Part shown: piece by piece, positions 8,351-15,622 of the stretch
Layout: each line of letters starts with the position of its first letter
How positions within the stretch are numbered: position 1 is the first letter of the stretch
NCBI GenBank assembly: GCA_034429195.1
Contig: DAOUGQ010000014.1
Coordinates: forward strand, 1 to 64,000
Direction: 5' to 3'
DNA: 64,000 nucleotides
Origin: UBA4782 sp034429195
Lineage (GTDB): Bacteria; Chloroflexota; Anaerolineae; Anaerolineales; Anaerolineaceae
Notes under the pieces: generated by a model
Database searches by the model: none
Seen by the model: only the letters and a program-made list of their open reading frames with translations
Told to the model about the DNA's origin: nothing
Program-made: the position numbers and the translations under genes

Positions 8351-9139
8351 ATGGATAAAGGGAATATCTTCATTGGTGTAACTTTAAGTAGCAATAATCC
8401 AGGCTTTTCGTTTGCCGTTCTAAATGATGAAAAGGAACTACTTGCAGTAAGCCAGGGCAGTTTGAAGGACGCAGTGGCCTACATGGCTGGTCTCAGTCAG
8501 GGATGCGCTGCTATCAGTGCACCACAAAAACTTGGTGTGCCCAAGTCAGGTCAACATAAAAAAACCACGAAAAGATCTTTACGCGACATTGATATAATCC
8601 TTCAGCAATATGGGATAGAGGTCGATTCAATGGGCAGCACTCCTCAGACCTGTCCCACAAGGATTCGTAATGGATTTGCTTTTTATACCCAATTGGTGAA
8701 TCTTGGTTTTGAACCATATTTAGAAGAAGAGCCAAAACCTCGCCAATTCTTCGAAACGCAGGCAGATGCAGTATTTATCGGGTTATGTGGATTGAGACTT
8801 TATCCTTCCGAAACGCTGGAAGGGCGCTTGCAGCGGCAGCTTATTCTCTATGAACAGGATGTTCCAGTTGCAGACCCAATGCAGTTTCTCGAAGAGATAA
8901 CCCGTTATAAGCTAATGCATGGCAATCTGCCCCTGGAGCAAATCTATCAACCAACAGAATTGAATGCACTTGTCTGTGCTTTGACCGCCTGGCAGGTAAT
9001 CCATACCCCTGAAACCATTCACCCCATGGGAAACCCAGATGAAGGACTGGTATATTTACCAATGCTGCCAGCGGTGGTTGCTCCCAAACATCACATGCGC
9101 CTACCGGATATTGTCTCACAAACCAATCAGGAAGAGTAA
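8351..9139 (+). CDS. DUF429-like protein of unknown function
   Basis: A 262-residue soluble protein that looks like a member of the DUF429 group (predicted RNase H-like fold): it opens with a short beta hairpin (IFIGVTLSSNNPGFSFAVLND) and later has the conserved-looking RIRNGFAFY and FETQADAVFIGLCGLRLYP segments and a C-terminal ELNALVCALTAW helix. The activity of the family is not established. A TTG at 8345 lies just upstream in frame, but the promoter geometry points to the ATG at 8351 as the first base of the message. It faces away from the pruA operon. Confidence 0.65.
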   Translation: MDKGNIFIGVTLSSNNPGFSFAVLNDEKELLAVSQGSLKDAVAYMAGLSQGCAAISAPQKLGVPKSGQHKKTTKRSLRDIDIILQQYGIEVDSMGSTPQTCPTRIRNGFAFYTQLVNLGFEPYLEEEPKPRQFFETQADAVFIGLCGLRLYPSETLEGRLQRQLILYEQDVPVADPMQFLEEITRYKLMHGNLPLEQIYQPTELNALVCALTAWQVIHTPETIHPMGNPDEGLVYLPMLPAVVAPKHHMRLPDIVSQTNQEE

Positions 9140-9227
9140 CCAATTCTGTAAGATTACCCTTGAAGGATAAATTTTCACGAGTACAATAGAGGTGTATTTT
9201 TATCTTATTTCTCTTATAGAGGTAAAA

Positions 9228-10235
9228 ATGAATGTGAAAATGTGGGTCAAGGCGCTGCGTATTATTCCTAGACTGGAAAAAGACGAATGGGAAAAACTGG
9301 ATATTGTCTCTCGCTGGTTAATCGCCACCCGTGCAGCAGTTCTGATCATGACTTTCATTTCTGCTTCTATTGCTGGCTTGCTGGCTGCCAAAGACGGCCT
9401 GTTGCATTGGGGCCGCTGGGGACTGCTGGCAATAGGGTTGGTGTTTGCTCACGCAACGAATAACCTTGTCAATGACCTGACTGATTTTCAGCATGGTGTC
9501 GATAAGGATAATTATTTTCGCACCCAATATGGTCCCCAACCACTTGAATCAGGATTGATGACCAAACGCCAGATGTTTGTCTATATCGCTGTCACTGGTC
9601 TCATTGCCCTGGTAGCAGGCATCCCTCTGGTGTTCTTTGGGAAAACACTGGCTTTGATCCTGCTGCTTTCGGGTGTGTTTTTCGTTCTTTTCTATACCTG
9701 GCCATTGAAATTCATCGGCCTGGGCGAATTGTCAGTACTTCTCGTCTGGGGACCATTGATGATCGGTGGCGGCTATTACGTGATTACTGGTCAATGGAAC
9801 TGGCAGGTAGTCGTTGCCAGCCTTCCCTATGCGCTTGGTACTACCCTGGTCATCTTTGGAAAACACATCGATAAATTAGATAGTGATAAAACGAAAAAAA
9901 TCCATACTTTACCTGTCTTGATTGGAGAAAAGGCTGCCCGTATTATTACCATGGGGTTATGGGCGCTGCAATATGTTTCTGTGGTATACCTTGTGATTAC
10001 CAGGTATTTTCATTCGGTCATGCTCATCGTTTTTTTGGGGTTGATCGACACGCTTCCCAAAGTGCTGCCGATTTACCTTAACCCCAAACCTGTTGACCGT
10101 CCAGAAAAATATCCTGCAGATGTCTGGCCTTTGTGGTATGTAGCAGCAGCATTTGTCCAGAATCGCTCATTTGGTATGTTTTTTCTGCTCGGATTGATTG
10201 CGAATTTGATCATTCGTAGCATCTGGTCAGTTTGA
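9228..10235 (+). CDS. UbiA family prenyltransferase
   Basis: A polytopic membrane enzyme of 335 residues in the UbiA superfamily (MenA, UbiA, CyoE, digeranylgeranylglyceryl-phosphate synthase). The first Asp-rich motif appears as NNLVNDLTDFQHGVDKD and a second is seen around KHIDKLDSDKTKKIHTLPV. The hydrophobic pattern fits 8-9 helices. Closest in feel are MenA-type dihydroxynaphthoate prenyltransferases, but no other quinone genes are near, so the acceptor is unassigned. The ATG at 9228 is preferred over an upstream GTG at 9192 because AGAGGT lies six bases before it. Confidence 0.8.
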   Translation: MNVKMWVKALRIIPRLEKDEWEKLDIVSRWLIATRAAVLIMTFISASIAGLLAAKDGLLHWGRWGLLAIGLVFAHATNNLVNDLTDFQHGVDKDNYFRTQYGPQPLESGLMTKRQMFVYIAVTGLIALVAGIPLVFFGKTLALILLLSGVFFVLFYTWPLKFIGLGELSVLLVWGPLMIGGGYYVITGQWNWQVVVASLPYALGTTLVIFGKHIDKLDSDKTKKIHTLPVLIGEKAARIITMGLWALQYVSVVYLVITRYFHSVMLIVFLGLIDTLPKVLPIYLNPKPVDRPEKYPADVWPLWYVAAAFVQNRSFGMFFLLGLIANLIIRSIWSV

Positions 10236-10245
10236 AAGGAAATTC

Positions 10246-10755
10246 ATGGATTTAAATATTGAAGAACAGATCAAATCATACGATCAACCTGTCATCATTG
10301 ATTTTTGGGCTCCCTGGTGCGCGCCCTGCAAGACGATGAAACCTGCTCTGGACAAAGTGAGGGAAGAATTCCAGGGTCAGATACAGGTGATACAGGTGAA
10401 TACGGATGAACAATATGAGGTCGCACAGGAATTGAATGTTTCCAGTATTCCAACATTGGTTGGTTTTTATCAAGGGAAAGAAATAGCCCGGCGGGTGGGT
10501 AGTATGTCGCTAAAAGATATTCATGCTTTCTTTACTGCAGTTCAAAAGGGAGAGATCATCAAAGGCATTGATTCCCGTAATCGTAACCTGCGATTGCTGG
10601 CTGCGGCAGCTTTGTTTGTTCTGGCTTTCATGAATGGATTTAACTGGTTCGTTTTCATCTTAGCGTTGGCAATGTTAACGTTTGCGTTTTACGATAAACT
10701 CCCATTTTTTGATAAATTAATCAACTGGGTGAAGAATAGAAAAAAGGGTGAATAG
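10246..10755 (+). CDS. Thioredoxin-domain protein with C-terminal membrane segments
   Basis: A 169-residue protein: residues 1-107 form a thioredoxin fold with the active site WCAPC (24-28) and the cis-proline in SSIPT (Pro69). Residues 118-150 contain hydrophobic stretches (LLAAAALFVLAFMNGFNWF, FILALAMLTFAFY) that would form one or two membrane helices. There is no N-terminal signal, so the thioredoxin part faces the cytoplasm and is tethered from its C-terminus. This is an unusual arrangement. The gene follows the UbiA gene by 10 bp with AAAGGA before the ATG, probably co-transcribed. Confidence 0.85.
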   Translation: MDLNIEEQIKSYDQPVIIDFWAPWCAPCKTMKPALDKVREEFQGQIQVIQVNTDEQYEVAQELNVSSIPTLVGFYQGKEIARRVGSMSLKDIHAFFTAVQKGEIIKGIDSRNRNLRLLAAAALFVLAFMNGFNWFVFILALAMLTFAFYDKLPFFDKLINWVKNRKKGE

Positions 10756-10802
10756 CATCCCACTTTATTACAGACAGCAGGTGCTTCGTGACAAAATCAT
10801 TT

Positions 10803-10868
10803 AACCACGAAAAACACCAGAAGCACAAATAGAAAGAAAATCCTTTATGCTTCTTTTATTCTTTGTGG
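10803..10868. repeat. Intergenic imperfect inverted repeat (REP-like)
   Basis: The left arm (starting aaccacgaaaaacaccagaa, followed by gcac) and the right arm (gcttcttttattctttgtgg) are imperfect inverted copies, matching at about 15 of 20 positions. The AACCACGAA / AGAAGCAC character resembles palindromic intergenic repeats that are common in several environmental phyla. It could fold in either transcript. No coding role is visible. Confidence 0.5.
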
Positions 10869-11055
10869 AAAATCCCTTTTATGCTGGTATCTTCGTAGAT
10901 AAACCCATTAGACAATGATTTTCTCTTTTCCACCTAAAGAGGAGCTGGACAGAGGAAGCTCGCGAGATGAAAAGTATCCACCCTCACCTAAGACCTTGTT
11001 CTTGTAAATGGAAAAGGTATAACAAGTGGGAATAGCACACAGCGACATGAATAAA

Positions 11056-11168
11056 AAATGACGAGGGCGGATTACCCACACAGCGCCATTTTTAAAATGT
11101 TGTGGCGAGGGTGGGACATGTACCTCGATGGTAATCGAACCCACACAACGCCATTTTTTAAAATGTTG
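11056..11168 (-). repeat. Degenerate tandem copies of the tRNA 3' end
   Basis: Immediately downstream of the tRNA (minus strand) the tRNA tail is repeated. A copy at 11103-11116 repeats 14 bases of the acceptor/T-arm end exactly, with matching flanks that include an AT-rich hairpin (CACAAC...GTTGTG) and a T-loop-like GTGGGTTCGATT at about 11132-11143. A more decayed copy is at about 11056-11085. The period between the two good copies is 66 bp. The arrangement resembles remnants of tRNA-targeted integration or slippage. Confidence 0.6.
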
Positions 11169-11241
11169 TGGCGAGGGTGGGAGTCGGACCCACGACCAAG
11201 GGCTTATGAGTCCCCTGCTCTGGCCACTGAGCTACCTCGCC
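11169..11241 (-). tRNA. tRNA with anticodon CAU (elongator Met or Ile2)
   Basis: The minus strand folds as a cloverleaf: acceptor GGCGAGG/CCTCGCC with discriminator A and no encoded CCA, D-arm GCTC...GAGC, anticodon loop CTCATAA and T-arm GTGGG/CCCAC. The CAU anticodon fits elongator tRNA-Met or tRNA-Ile2 (modified by TilS). The stretch around the anticodon and variable loop (CTCATAA, TTGGTCG) resembles Ile2, but the acceptor stem does not decide it. Oddities: an A31-G39 apposition at the base of the anticodon loop and C instead of U at position 55 of the T-loop. Confidence 0.85.
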
Positions 11242-11302
11242 ATGCGGCAAAAAGTTTACTACACCCGACACCTTTTGTCAAACAAACAGATCAACTAATT
11301 TT

Positions 11303-11743
11303 CTACTTTACAGGAAGAATTTGATATTCGAACCTGTAACCCGCACTTTCAACGATAAACCTGACCTTTTCTCTGATATCTTGATAATTAAACTGGTACG
11401 TGTACTCTTTACCAAATAGGCCAGATTGCTCCTCGATCGTCCCCTGGCGCGAACCACCAAAAGTATTATAAGTTTCTTTCTTCACGCCAAAACCCGAGGA
11501 CATATCACTGTCAAATCCACCGGACGAAAAACCCGATCCAACTTCCATAAGCATTTCAGAGAATCTAACTATTCTGGCATCATCATCGATGCGCATTTTG
11601 CATGAGTATGTAAGCTGTTTTTTTGAGAGAAATGCTTTGCGTTCTGCGATCGTTGCTGAAAAATCCCAGAGGCCTTTCTTTTCATTCCATTTTCCATCAT
11701 AACTGGATAAAGCCTGCCTGATTGTATTTATAATCGTTGCCAT
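11303..11743 (-). CDS. Hypothetical protein
   Basis: A 146-residue soluble protein without signal peptide or membrane helix. The N-terminal half is mostly alternating charged and hydrophobic residues; the middle is glycine/serine-rich (EVGSGFSSGGFDSDMSSGFGVKKE) and looks disordered; the C-terminus is beta-like and aromatic. I recognise no family. GAAAGGAAAG lies before the ATG, a good ribosome site. It stands alone between the tRNA and radC. What it does is unknown. Confidence 0.65.
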   Translation of the reverse strand: MATIINTIRQALSSYDGKWNEKKGLWDFSATIAERKAFLSKKQLTYSCKMRIDDDARIVRFSEMLMEVGSGFSSGGFDSDMSSGFGVKKETYNTFGGSRQGTIEEQSGLFGKEYTYQFNYQDIREKVRFIVESAGYRFEYQILPVK

Positions 11744-11821
11744 TTTGCTTTCCTTTCATTGTCTGTCCATTCTTAATATTAACATTGTTTTAAAAAAAAT
11801 CGTTTAATGGATTTTTCTTTT

Positions 11822-12526
11822 TTATGAAAAGGCCATACCCCTTTCTTTCAAAGAAGCATAATTACCAATTCCACCGATCACAATATGATCCAATACTTCA
11901 ATTTCCAGATTTTTCCCCGCAGCGACTGCTCCACGGGTGAAGATGATATCTTCGGTACTGGGCGTGGGATCGCCGCTGGGATGATTATGGATAAGAATGA
12001 TCGAGGCACCATTTTTTATGATAGCAGGGCGAAATATCTCCGCATTACGAACATTCGAGGCATACAATGTACCCCGATAGATCTTTTCCACTGAGATCAA
12101 CCTTCCGCGCGTATCCAGTACAATCACCCAAAGATTCTCCTGTTGAAACGTAGACATTTCCATCTCTACCAACCTGGCAACAGCAGATGGGTTATTTACC
12201 ATTGTTTTGGTGGAATAATCTTCCGCAATGATCCTTTGTCCCAGTTCCAGTGCAGCCATAATTTGAGCCGCTTTTGCTTTTCCAACACCCTTAGTACGGC
12301 AGAGATCATGAAATGGAGTTTTATAAATTCCATTGACACCATTCAATTCTTTCAACAATCGCTGCGCCTGTTGGATGGCACTTTCTCCTTTCATACCTAT
12401 CCGCAAAAGGATTGCCAATAATTCCACCTCATTAAGACTTTTGGGTCCTAAAAGTTCCAAACGTTCTCTTGGTCGTTCCTTTACAGGCATATCTCCGATC
12501 AAATACGCTGTCTTTACCCCATCCAT
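11822..12526 (-). CDS. radC: RadC/JAB domain protein
   Basis: A 234-residue RadC family protein. Residues 15-100 hold the helix-hairpin-helix-like N-terminal part (LNEVELLAILLRIGMKGESA, then GVGKAKAAQIMAALELG), and the C-terminal 120 residues are the JAB/JAMM metal-binding domain with HNHPSGDPTPSTED and the upstream Glu in NAEIFRPA. All ligands are intact. The cellular role of RadC is unsettled; the old radiation-repair assignment is not supported, and many members travel with mobile DNA. Here it sits in a core region with no mobile genes visible. Confidence 0.9.
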   Translation of the reverse strand: MDGVKTAYLIGDMPVKERPRERLELLGPKSLNEVELLAILLRIGMKGESAIQQAQRLLKELNGVNGIYKTPFHDLCRTKGVGKAKAAQIMAALELGQRIIAEDYSTKTMVNNPSAVARLVEMEMSTFQQENLWVIVLDTRGRLISVEKIYRGTLYASNVRNAEIFRPAIIKNGASIILIHNHPSGDPTPSTEDIIFTRGAVAAGKNLEIEVLDHIVIGGIGNYASLKERGMAFS

Positions 12527-12613
12527 TGCTCGCTCCCAATGTTATTTTCTGTTAATTATAGAAGAAAGTAATTTTTCTTATCATTTTCTAACCCTATAAG
12601 CATTTTTGCTTCA

Positions 12614-12622
12614 TGCTATAAT
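12614..12622 (+). promoter_or_regulatory. Extended -10 promoter (TGCTATAAT)
   Basis: TG-C-TATAAT at 12614-12622 gives a consensus extended -10 for the zinc-ribbon gene and probably the genes behind it. No good -35 is found 17 bases upstream, as expected of extended -10 promoters. GGAGGA follows at 12631-12636. Confidence 0.6.
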
Positions 12623-12640
12623 TCTTCATCGGAGGAATGT

Positions 12641-13102
12641 ATGACCCTCGACCCTACTGCTTTTAGCAACCTGACCCTGATCGGTACTGCCTTTTCTGCA
12701 GCTTTTCTCGCCGCCTTATGGCTTAGCCTCATTTTTTGGACCGCCCGGGATATTCGCAATCGCACTCGCGATCGCCTGCTTCGTATCCTATCTGTGGTTG
12801 TTGTTGCTGTGCTTAACCTGCCTGGCGTGGTAGTTTACCTGATCCTTCGCCCAATGAAGACCCTCGATGAAGAATATCAAAAGTCATTGGAAGAAGAAGC
12901 ATTGCTGCAGTCTTTGGAAGATATGCCGCAGTGCCCAGGCTGTGGCAGGAGTATTAAAGAAGACTGGATCATCTGTCCGAATTGTCATACCAGATTAAAA
13001 AAACATTGCCATCAATGTGGCAAACCACTCGAACTTTCCTGGAATATCTGCCCTTATTGCACAGCAGTTGTTCCCGGGTCAGAACGACAGGAAGAGAGCT
13101 GA
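12641..13102 (+). CDS. Membrane-anchored double zinc-ribbon protein
   Basis: A 153-residue protein with two hydrophobic helices (about 12-34 and 49-70) and a cytoplasmic C-terminal region with four CxxC knuckles: CPGC, CPNC, CHQC and CPYC, which make two rubredoxin-type zinc ribbons (DZR-like). Such domains bind partners or nucleic acids; the specific role is unknown. The start has GGAGGAATGT immediately before the ATG. The PfkB-ParA-ParB genes follow within 10 bp. Confidence 0.75.
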   Translation: MTLDPTAFSNLTLIGTAFSAAFLAALWLSLIFWTARDIRNRTRDRLLRILSVVVVAVLNLPGVVVYLILRPMKTLDEEYQKSLEEEALLQSLEDMPQCPGCGRSIKEDWIICPNCHTRLKKHCHQCGKPLELSWNICPYCTAVVPGSERQEES

Positions 13103-13111
13103 TAATTTAGC

Positions 13112-13969
13112 ATGTTAACCCGCATTGAACCTATTGACTATTTAATGATTGGACATTTAACTCAAGATGTTGTACCTGGTGGATTTACCCTTGGTGGTAC
13201 CGCTGCCTATGCTTCCAGAACTGCAAAAGCTCTTGGAGCCAGGGTTGGCATTGTTACATCAACCGCCGCAGACCTTGAAATTCCAGAATTAGAGGGAATT
13301 GCTGTTTTCAACCATCCTTCAGAATTCACAACCACGTATGAAAATACGCAAACACCTGCAGGTCGCATTCAACATATCCATCATCAGGCACGTGAGATTA
13401 CAGAAAACATGATACCTGCAACCTGGAGGGATGCTCCCATTGTCCATTTAGGGCCAATTGCCAATGAAGTCAATCCACGATTGGCAACAGCTTTTCCAAA
13501 TTCCTTTGTTGGTGCTACTCCTCAGGGTTGGATGCGTGGTTGGGATGGTGACCACAGAGTTCATTTTAAGGATTGGGTGGAAGCACCTTACGTTCTGTCA
13601 CATACATCTGCAGTTGTTTTCAGTATTGAAGATATCGAGCGTGATGAAAGTCGAATTGAAGCCATGCTTCCCTATACCCGGGTATTAGTTGTAACAGAAG
13701 GAGCTAATGGTGCGCGAGTTTACTGGAATGGTGACGTACGGACCATTCGTCCACCCCAGGTGGATGAGATAGAGCCTACTGGTGCAGGTGACATTTTTGC
13801 AGCAGCGTTCTTCATTCGTTATCATTCCACCAACGACCCTTGGGAGGCAGCCCGATTTGCCAACCATGTCGCAGCTCGTTCAGTCACAAGACGAGGATTG
13901 AATAGTACCCCTACGGAAGACGAAATGATGGATTTTCTTATTGAGATCACTCCCAGGATTGAACCATGA
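13112..13969 (+). CDS. PfkB family carbohydrate kinase
   Basis: A 285-residue ribokinase-fold kinase. The N-terminal GGTAAYASRTAKALGARVGIVTS is the substrate-side PfkB segment, and the C-terminal signature EPTGAGDIFAAAFFIRY carries the anion hole and catalytic Asp (GAGD). It lacks the long lid of some members. The phosphate acceptor (sugar, nucleoside or inositol) cannot be told. The stop overlaps the parA start by 4 bp, so it is cotranslated with a partition ATPase, an odd pairing with no known mechanistic link. Confidence 0.8.
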   Translation: MLTRIEPIDYLMIGHLTQDVVPGGFTLGGTAAYASRTAKALGARVGIVTSTAADLEIPELEGIAVFNHPSEFTTTYENTQTPAGRIQHIHHQAREITENMIPATWRDAPIVHLGPIANEVNPRLATAFPNSFVGATPQGWMRGWDGDHRVHFKDWVEAPYVLSHTSAVVFSIEDIERDESRIEAMLPYTRVLVVTEGANGARVYWNGDVRTIRPPQVDEIEPTGAGDIFAAAFFIRYHSTNDPWEAARFANHVAARSVTRRGLNSTPTEDEMMDFLIEITPRIEP

Positions 13970-14772
13970 CAAAAATATACACCCTTGTTAATCAAAAAGG
14001 CGGAGTAGGAAAGACAACCAGTGCGATCAACCTGGGTGCGTATCTTGGTTATTATGGGCAGCGAGTCTTGCTGGTAGATCTGGACCCACAAGCAAATGCT
14101 ACATCTTGCCTGGGAATAGACAAACGAACTGTCCGCACAGGAACATACGAGGTATTGATCGGTGCTGCAGCAGCCAATCCCAGCATTTTACACAACCCAC
14201 GGTACAAAATATCCCTCCTCCCCTCTTCTCCTGCATTGGCAGGTGCAGAAGTTGAGCTGATCGAACTTGCAAATAGAGAAAATCGGCTCTACGAAGCCCT
14301 GTCACCTGTCATCGATCGGTATGACTACATTTTGATCGATTGTCCTCCTAGTTTAAGTATTCTGACAGTTAATGGCTTGATCAGTGCAAAAAATGGTGTA
14401 CTGATACCAGTCCAATGTGAATATCTGGCTTTGGAAGGATTGGGGCAGCTCACGCAAACCATTCAACGTGTACGCACATCCTTATTTCCAGAACTAAAAT
14501 TGCGTGGTGTGATCCTGACCATGTACGACAGCAGAACACGTTTGTCTTTAGATGTTGTGAGCGAGGTACGAAAGTTCTTCCCAGGGTTAGTTTTCGAATC
14601 TCTTATCCCAAGAAGCGTTCGCCTGGCAGAAGCACCTTCATATGGCCAGCCAATATCTACGTATGCTCCAGATTCTCATGCCGCAATAGCCTATGCTTCT
14701 CTGGCACGTGAGATCCTGGGTCAGGATGGAATTCATATACCAGTAATGGAAGGGGAGAGGGTAAAGCCATGA
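13966..14772 (+). CDS. parA: ParA/Soj family chromosome-partitioning ATPase
   Basis: A 268-residue deviant-Walker ATPase. NQKGGVGKTTSAINLG at 9-24 is the P-loop with the signature Lys11; Walker A' is VLLVDLDPQANAT, and DYILIDCPPSL is the Walker B region. It lacks an N-terminal HTH, which matches chromosomal Soj-type ParA. ParA forms dimers on nucleoid DNA and is driven off by ParB, moving parS-bound origins. It overlaps both neighbours by 4 bp (pfkB-like upstream, parB downstream), forming one translational unit. Confidence 0.93.
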   Translation: MTKIYTLVNQKGGVGKTTSAINLGAYLGYYGQRVLLVDLDPQANATSCLGIDKRTVRTGTYEVLIGAAAANPSILHNPRYKISLLPSSPALAGAEVELIELANRENRLYEALSPVIDRYDYILIDCPPSLSILTVNGLISAKNGVLIPVQCEYLALEGLGQLTQTIQRVRTSLFPELKLRGVILTMYDSRTRLSLDVVSEVRKFFPGLVFESLIPRSVRLAEAPSYGQPISTYAPDSHAAIAYASLAREILGQDGIHIPVMEGERVKP

Positions 14773-15620
14773 GCCCGAAAGGTGGTTTAGGAAAAGGTCT
14801 GAATGCACTTATCCCCGATTCAGCAGCAAATGGTGAAACAGGCGAGAACCTGATCGCCATCGAAAAGATCATCCCAAACCCTCGCCAACCTCGTCATGAT
14901 ATTGATCCTCAAAGTCTGCAGGAACTGGCAGATTCCATTCGAGAACATGGGATATTGCAACCCCTTATTGTTACTCAAAACACTGACCATACTGGCTACA
15001 CCTTGATTGCTGGTGAACGTCGTTTGCAGGCAGCCCGTATAGCAGGTTTGACCTTGATCCCTGTGATCGTACGTCAGGCAACTGACCAGGAACAGCTGGA
15101 ATTGGCGTTAATCGAAAACATCCAACGTGCAGACCTGACACCCCTCGAAACCGCCGAAGCATTTCAACAATTGAATGAAAACTTTCAACTCTCACATGAA
15201 GAAATTGCAGCCCGGGTAGGTAAAAATCGTGTTACTGTAACTAATACTTTACGCTTACTAAAATTACCCGATGCTGTAAAGGTTGCTCTTACAGAAGAGA
15301 GGATCAGTGAAGGGCATGCACGGGCACTTTTAGGGCTTCCAACTCCCCAGGCGCAATTGGCTGCCCTGCAATCCATCTTGCAACATGGATTAACTGTCCG
15401 GCAAACGGAAGAGCTGGTTCGCCGCATGACTGGTCAAAAAATAGCCAAACCTGCACCACCTCCACAGGCTCCTGAGATTCGGGCATTGCAAGATCGCCTA
15501 TGCAGTGCCATGGGCACAAAAGTTACATTAAAACATGGGAAAAATGGTGGAACCATCACTATCCACTATTATTCCCAGGAAGAGTTAGACGCCATCATCC
15601 ATCGTATAGCAGAAGAATAA
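14769..15620 (+). CDS. parB: ParB/Spo0J family partition protein
   Basis: A 283-residue ParB. The N-terminal CTPase/nuclease-like domain contains PNPRQPRHDID, LQPLIV and the arginine motif GERRLQAARIAG that binds CTP. The central HTH is at about 140-165 (LSHEEIAARVGKNRVTVTNTLRLLKLP), with SEGHARALLGL after it, and there is a short C-terminal dimerisation region. It loads onto parS and recruits SMC. No convincing parS 16-mer was found in this window, so the cognate sites are elsewhere. Confidence 0.93.
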   Translation: MSPKGGLGKGLNALIPDSAANGETGENLIAIEKIIPNPRQPRHDIDPQSLQELADSIREHGILQPLIVTQNTDHTGYTLIAGERRLQAARIAGLTLIPVIVRQATDQEQLELALIENIQRADLTPLETAEAFQQLNENFQLSHEEIAARVGKNRVTVTNTLRLLKLPDAVKVALTEERISEGHARALLGLPTPQAQLAALQSILQHGLTVRQTEELVRRMTGQKIAKPAPPPQAPEIRALQDRLCSAMGTKVTLKHGKNGGTITIHYYSQEELDAIIHRIAEE

Positions 15621-15622
15621 TC

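Noticed and set aside
10908..11144. A 78-codon open frame in the intergenic region before the tRNA
   Set aside because: No ribosome site, no recognisable domain, and it overlaps the tRNA-derived repeat; composition looks non-coding.
11058..11324. An open frame of 88 codons antisense to the tRNA
   Set aside because: It runs over the tRNA and its repeats on the opposite strand, and its repeated FKMLWRGW segment is only the translated tandem repeat. Such frames arise opposite tRNA genes and are not real proteins.
11822..12526. radC and the nearby tRNA repeats as evidence of an integrated genomic island
   Set aside because: No integrase, phage or plasmid gene lies between them, the neighbours are core genes, and RadC is also common in ordinary chromosomes.
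13966..15620. Looked for parS sites and an origin near parAB
   Set aside because: Only partial CACGTG cores occur (for example near 14705 and 41058) and none matches the 16-bp palindrome; no dnaA, DnaA-box cluster or gyrB was seen.
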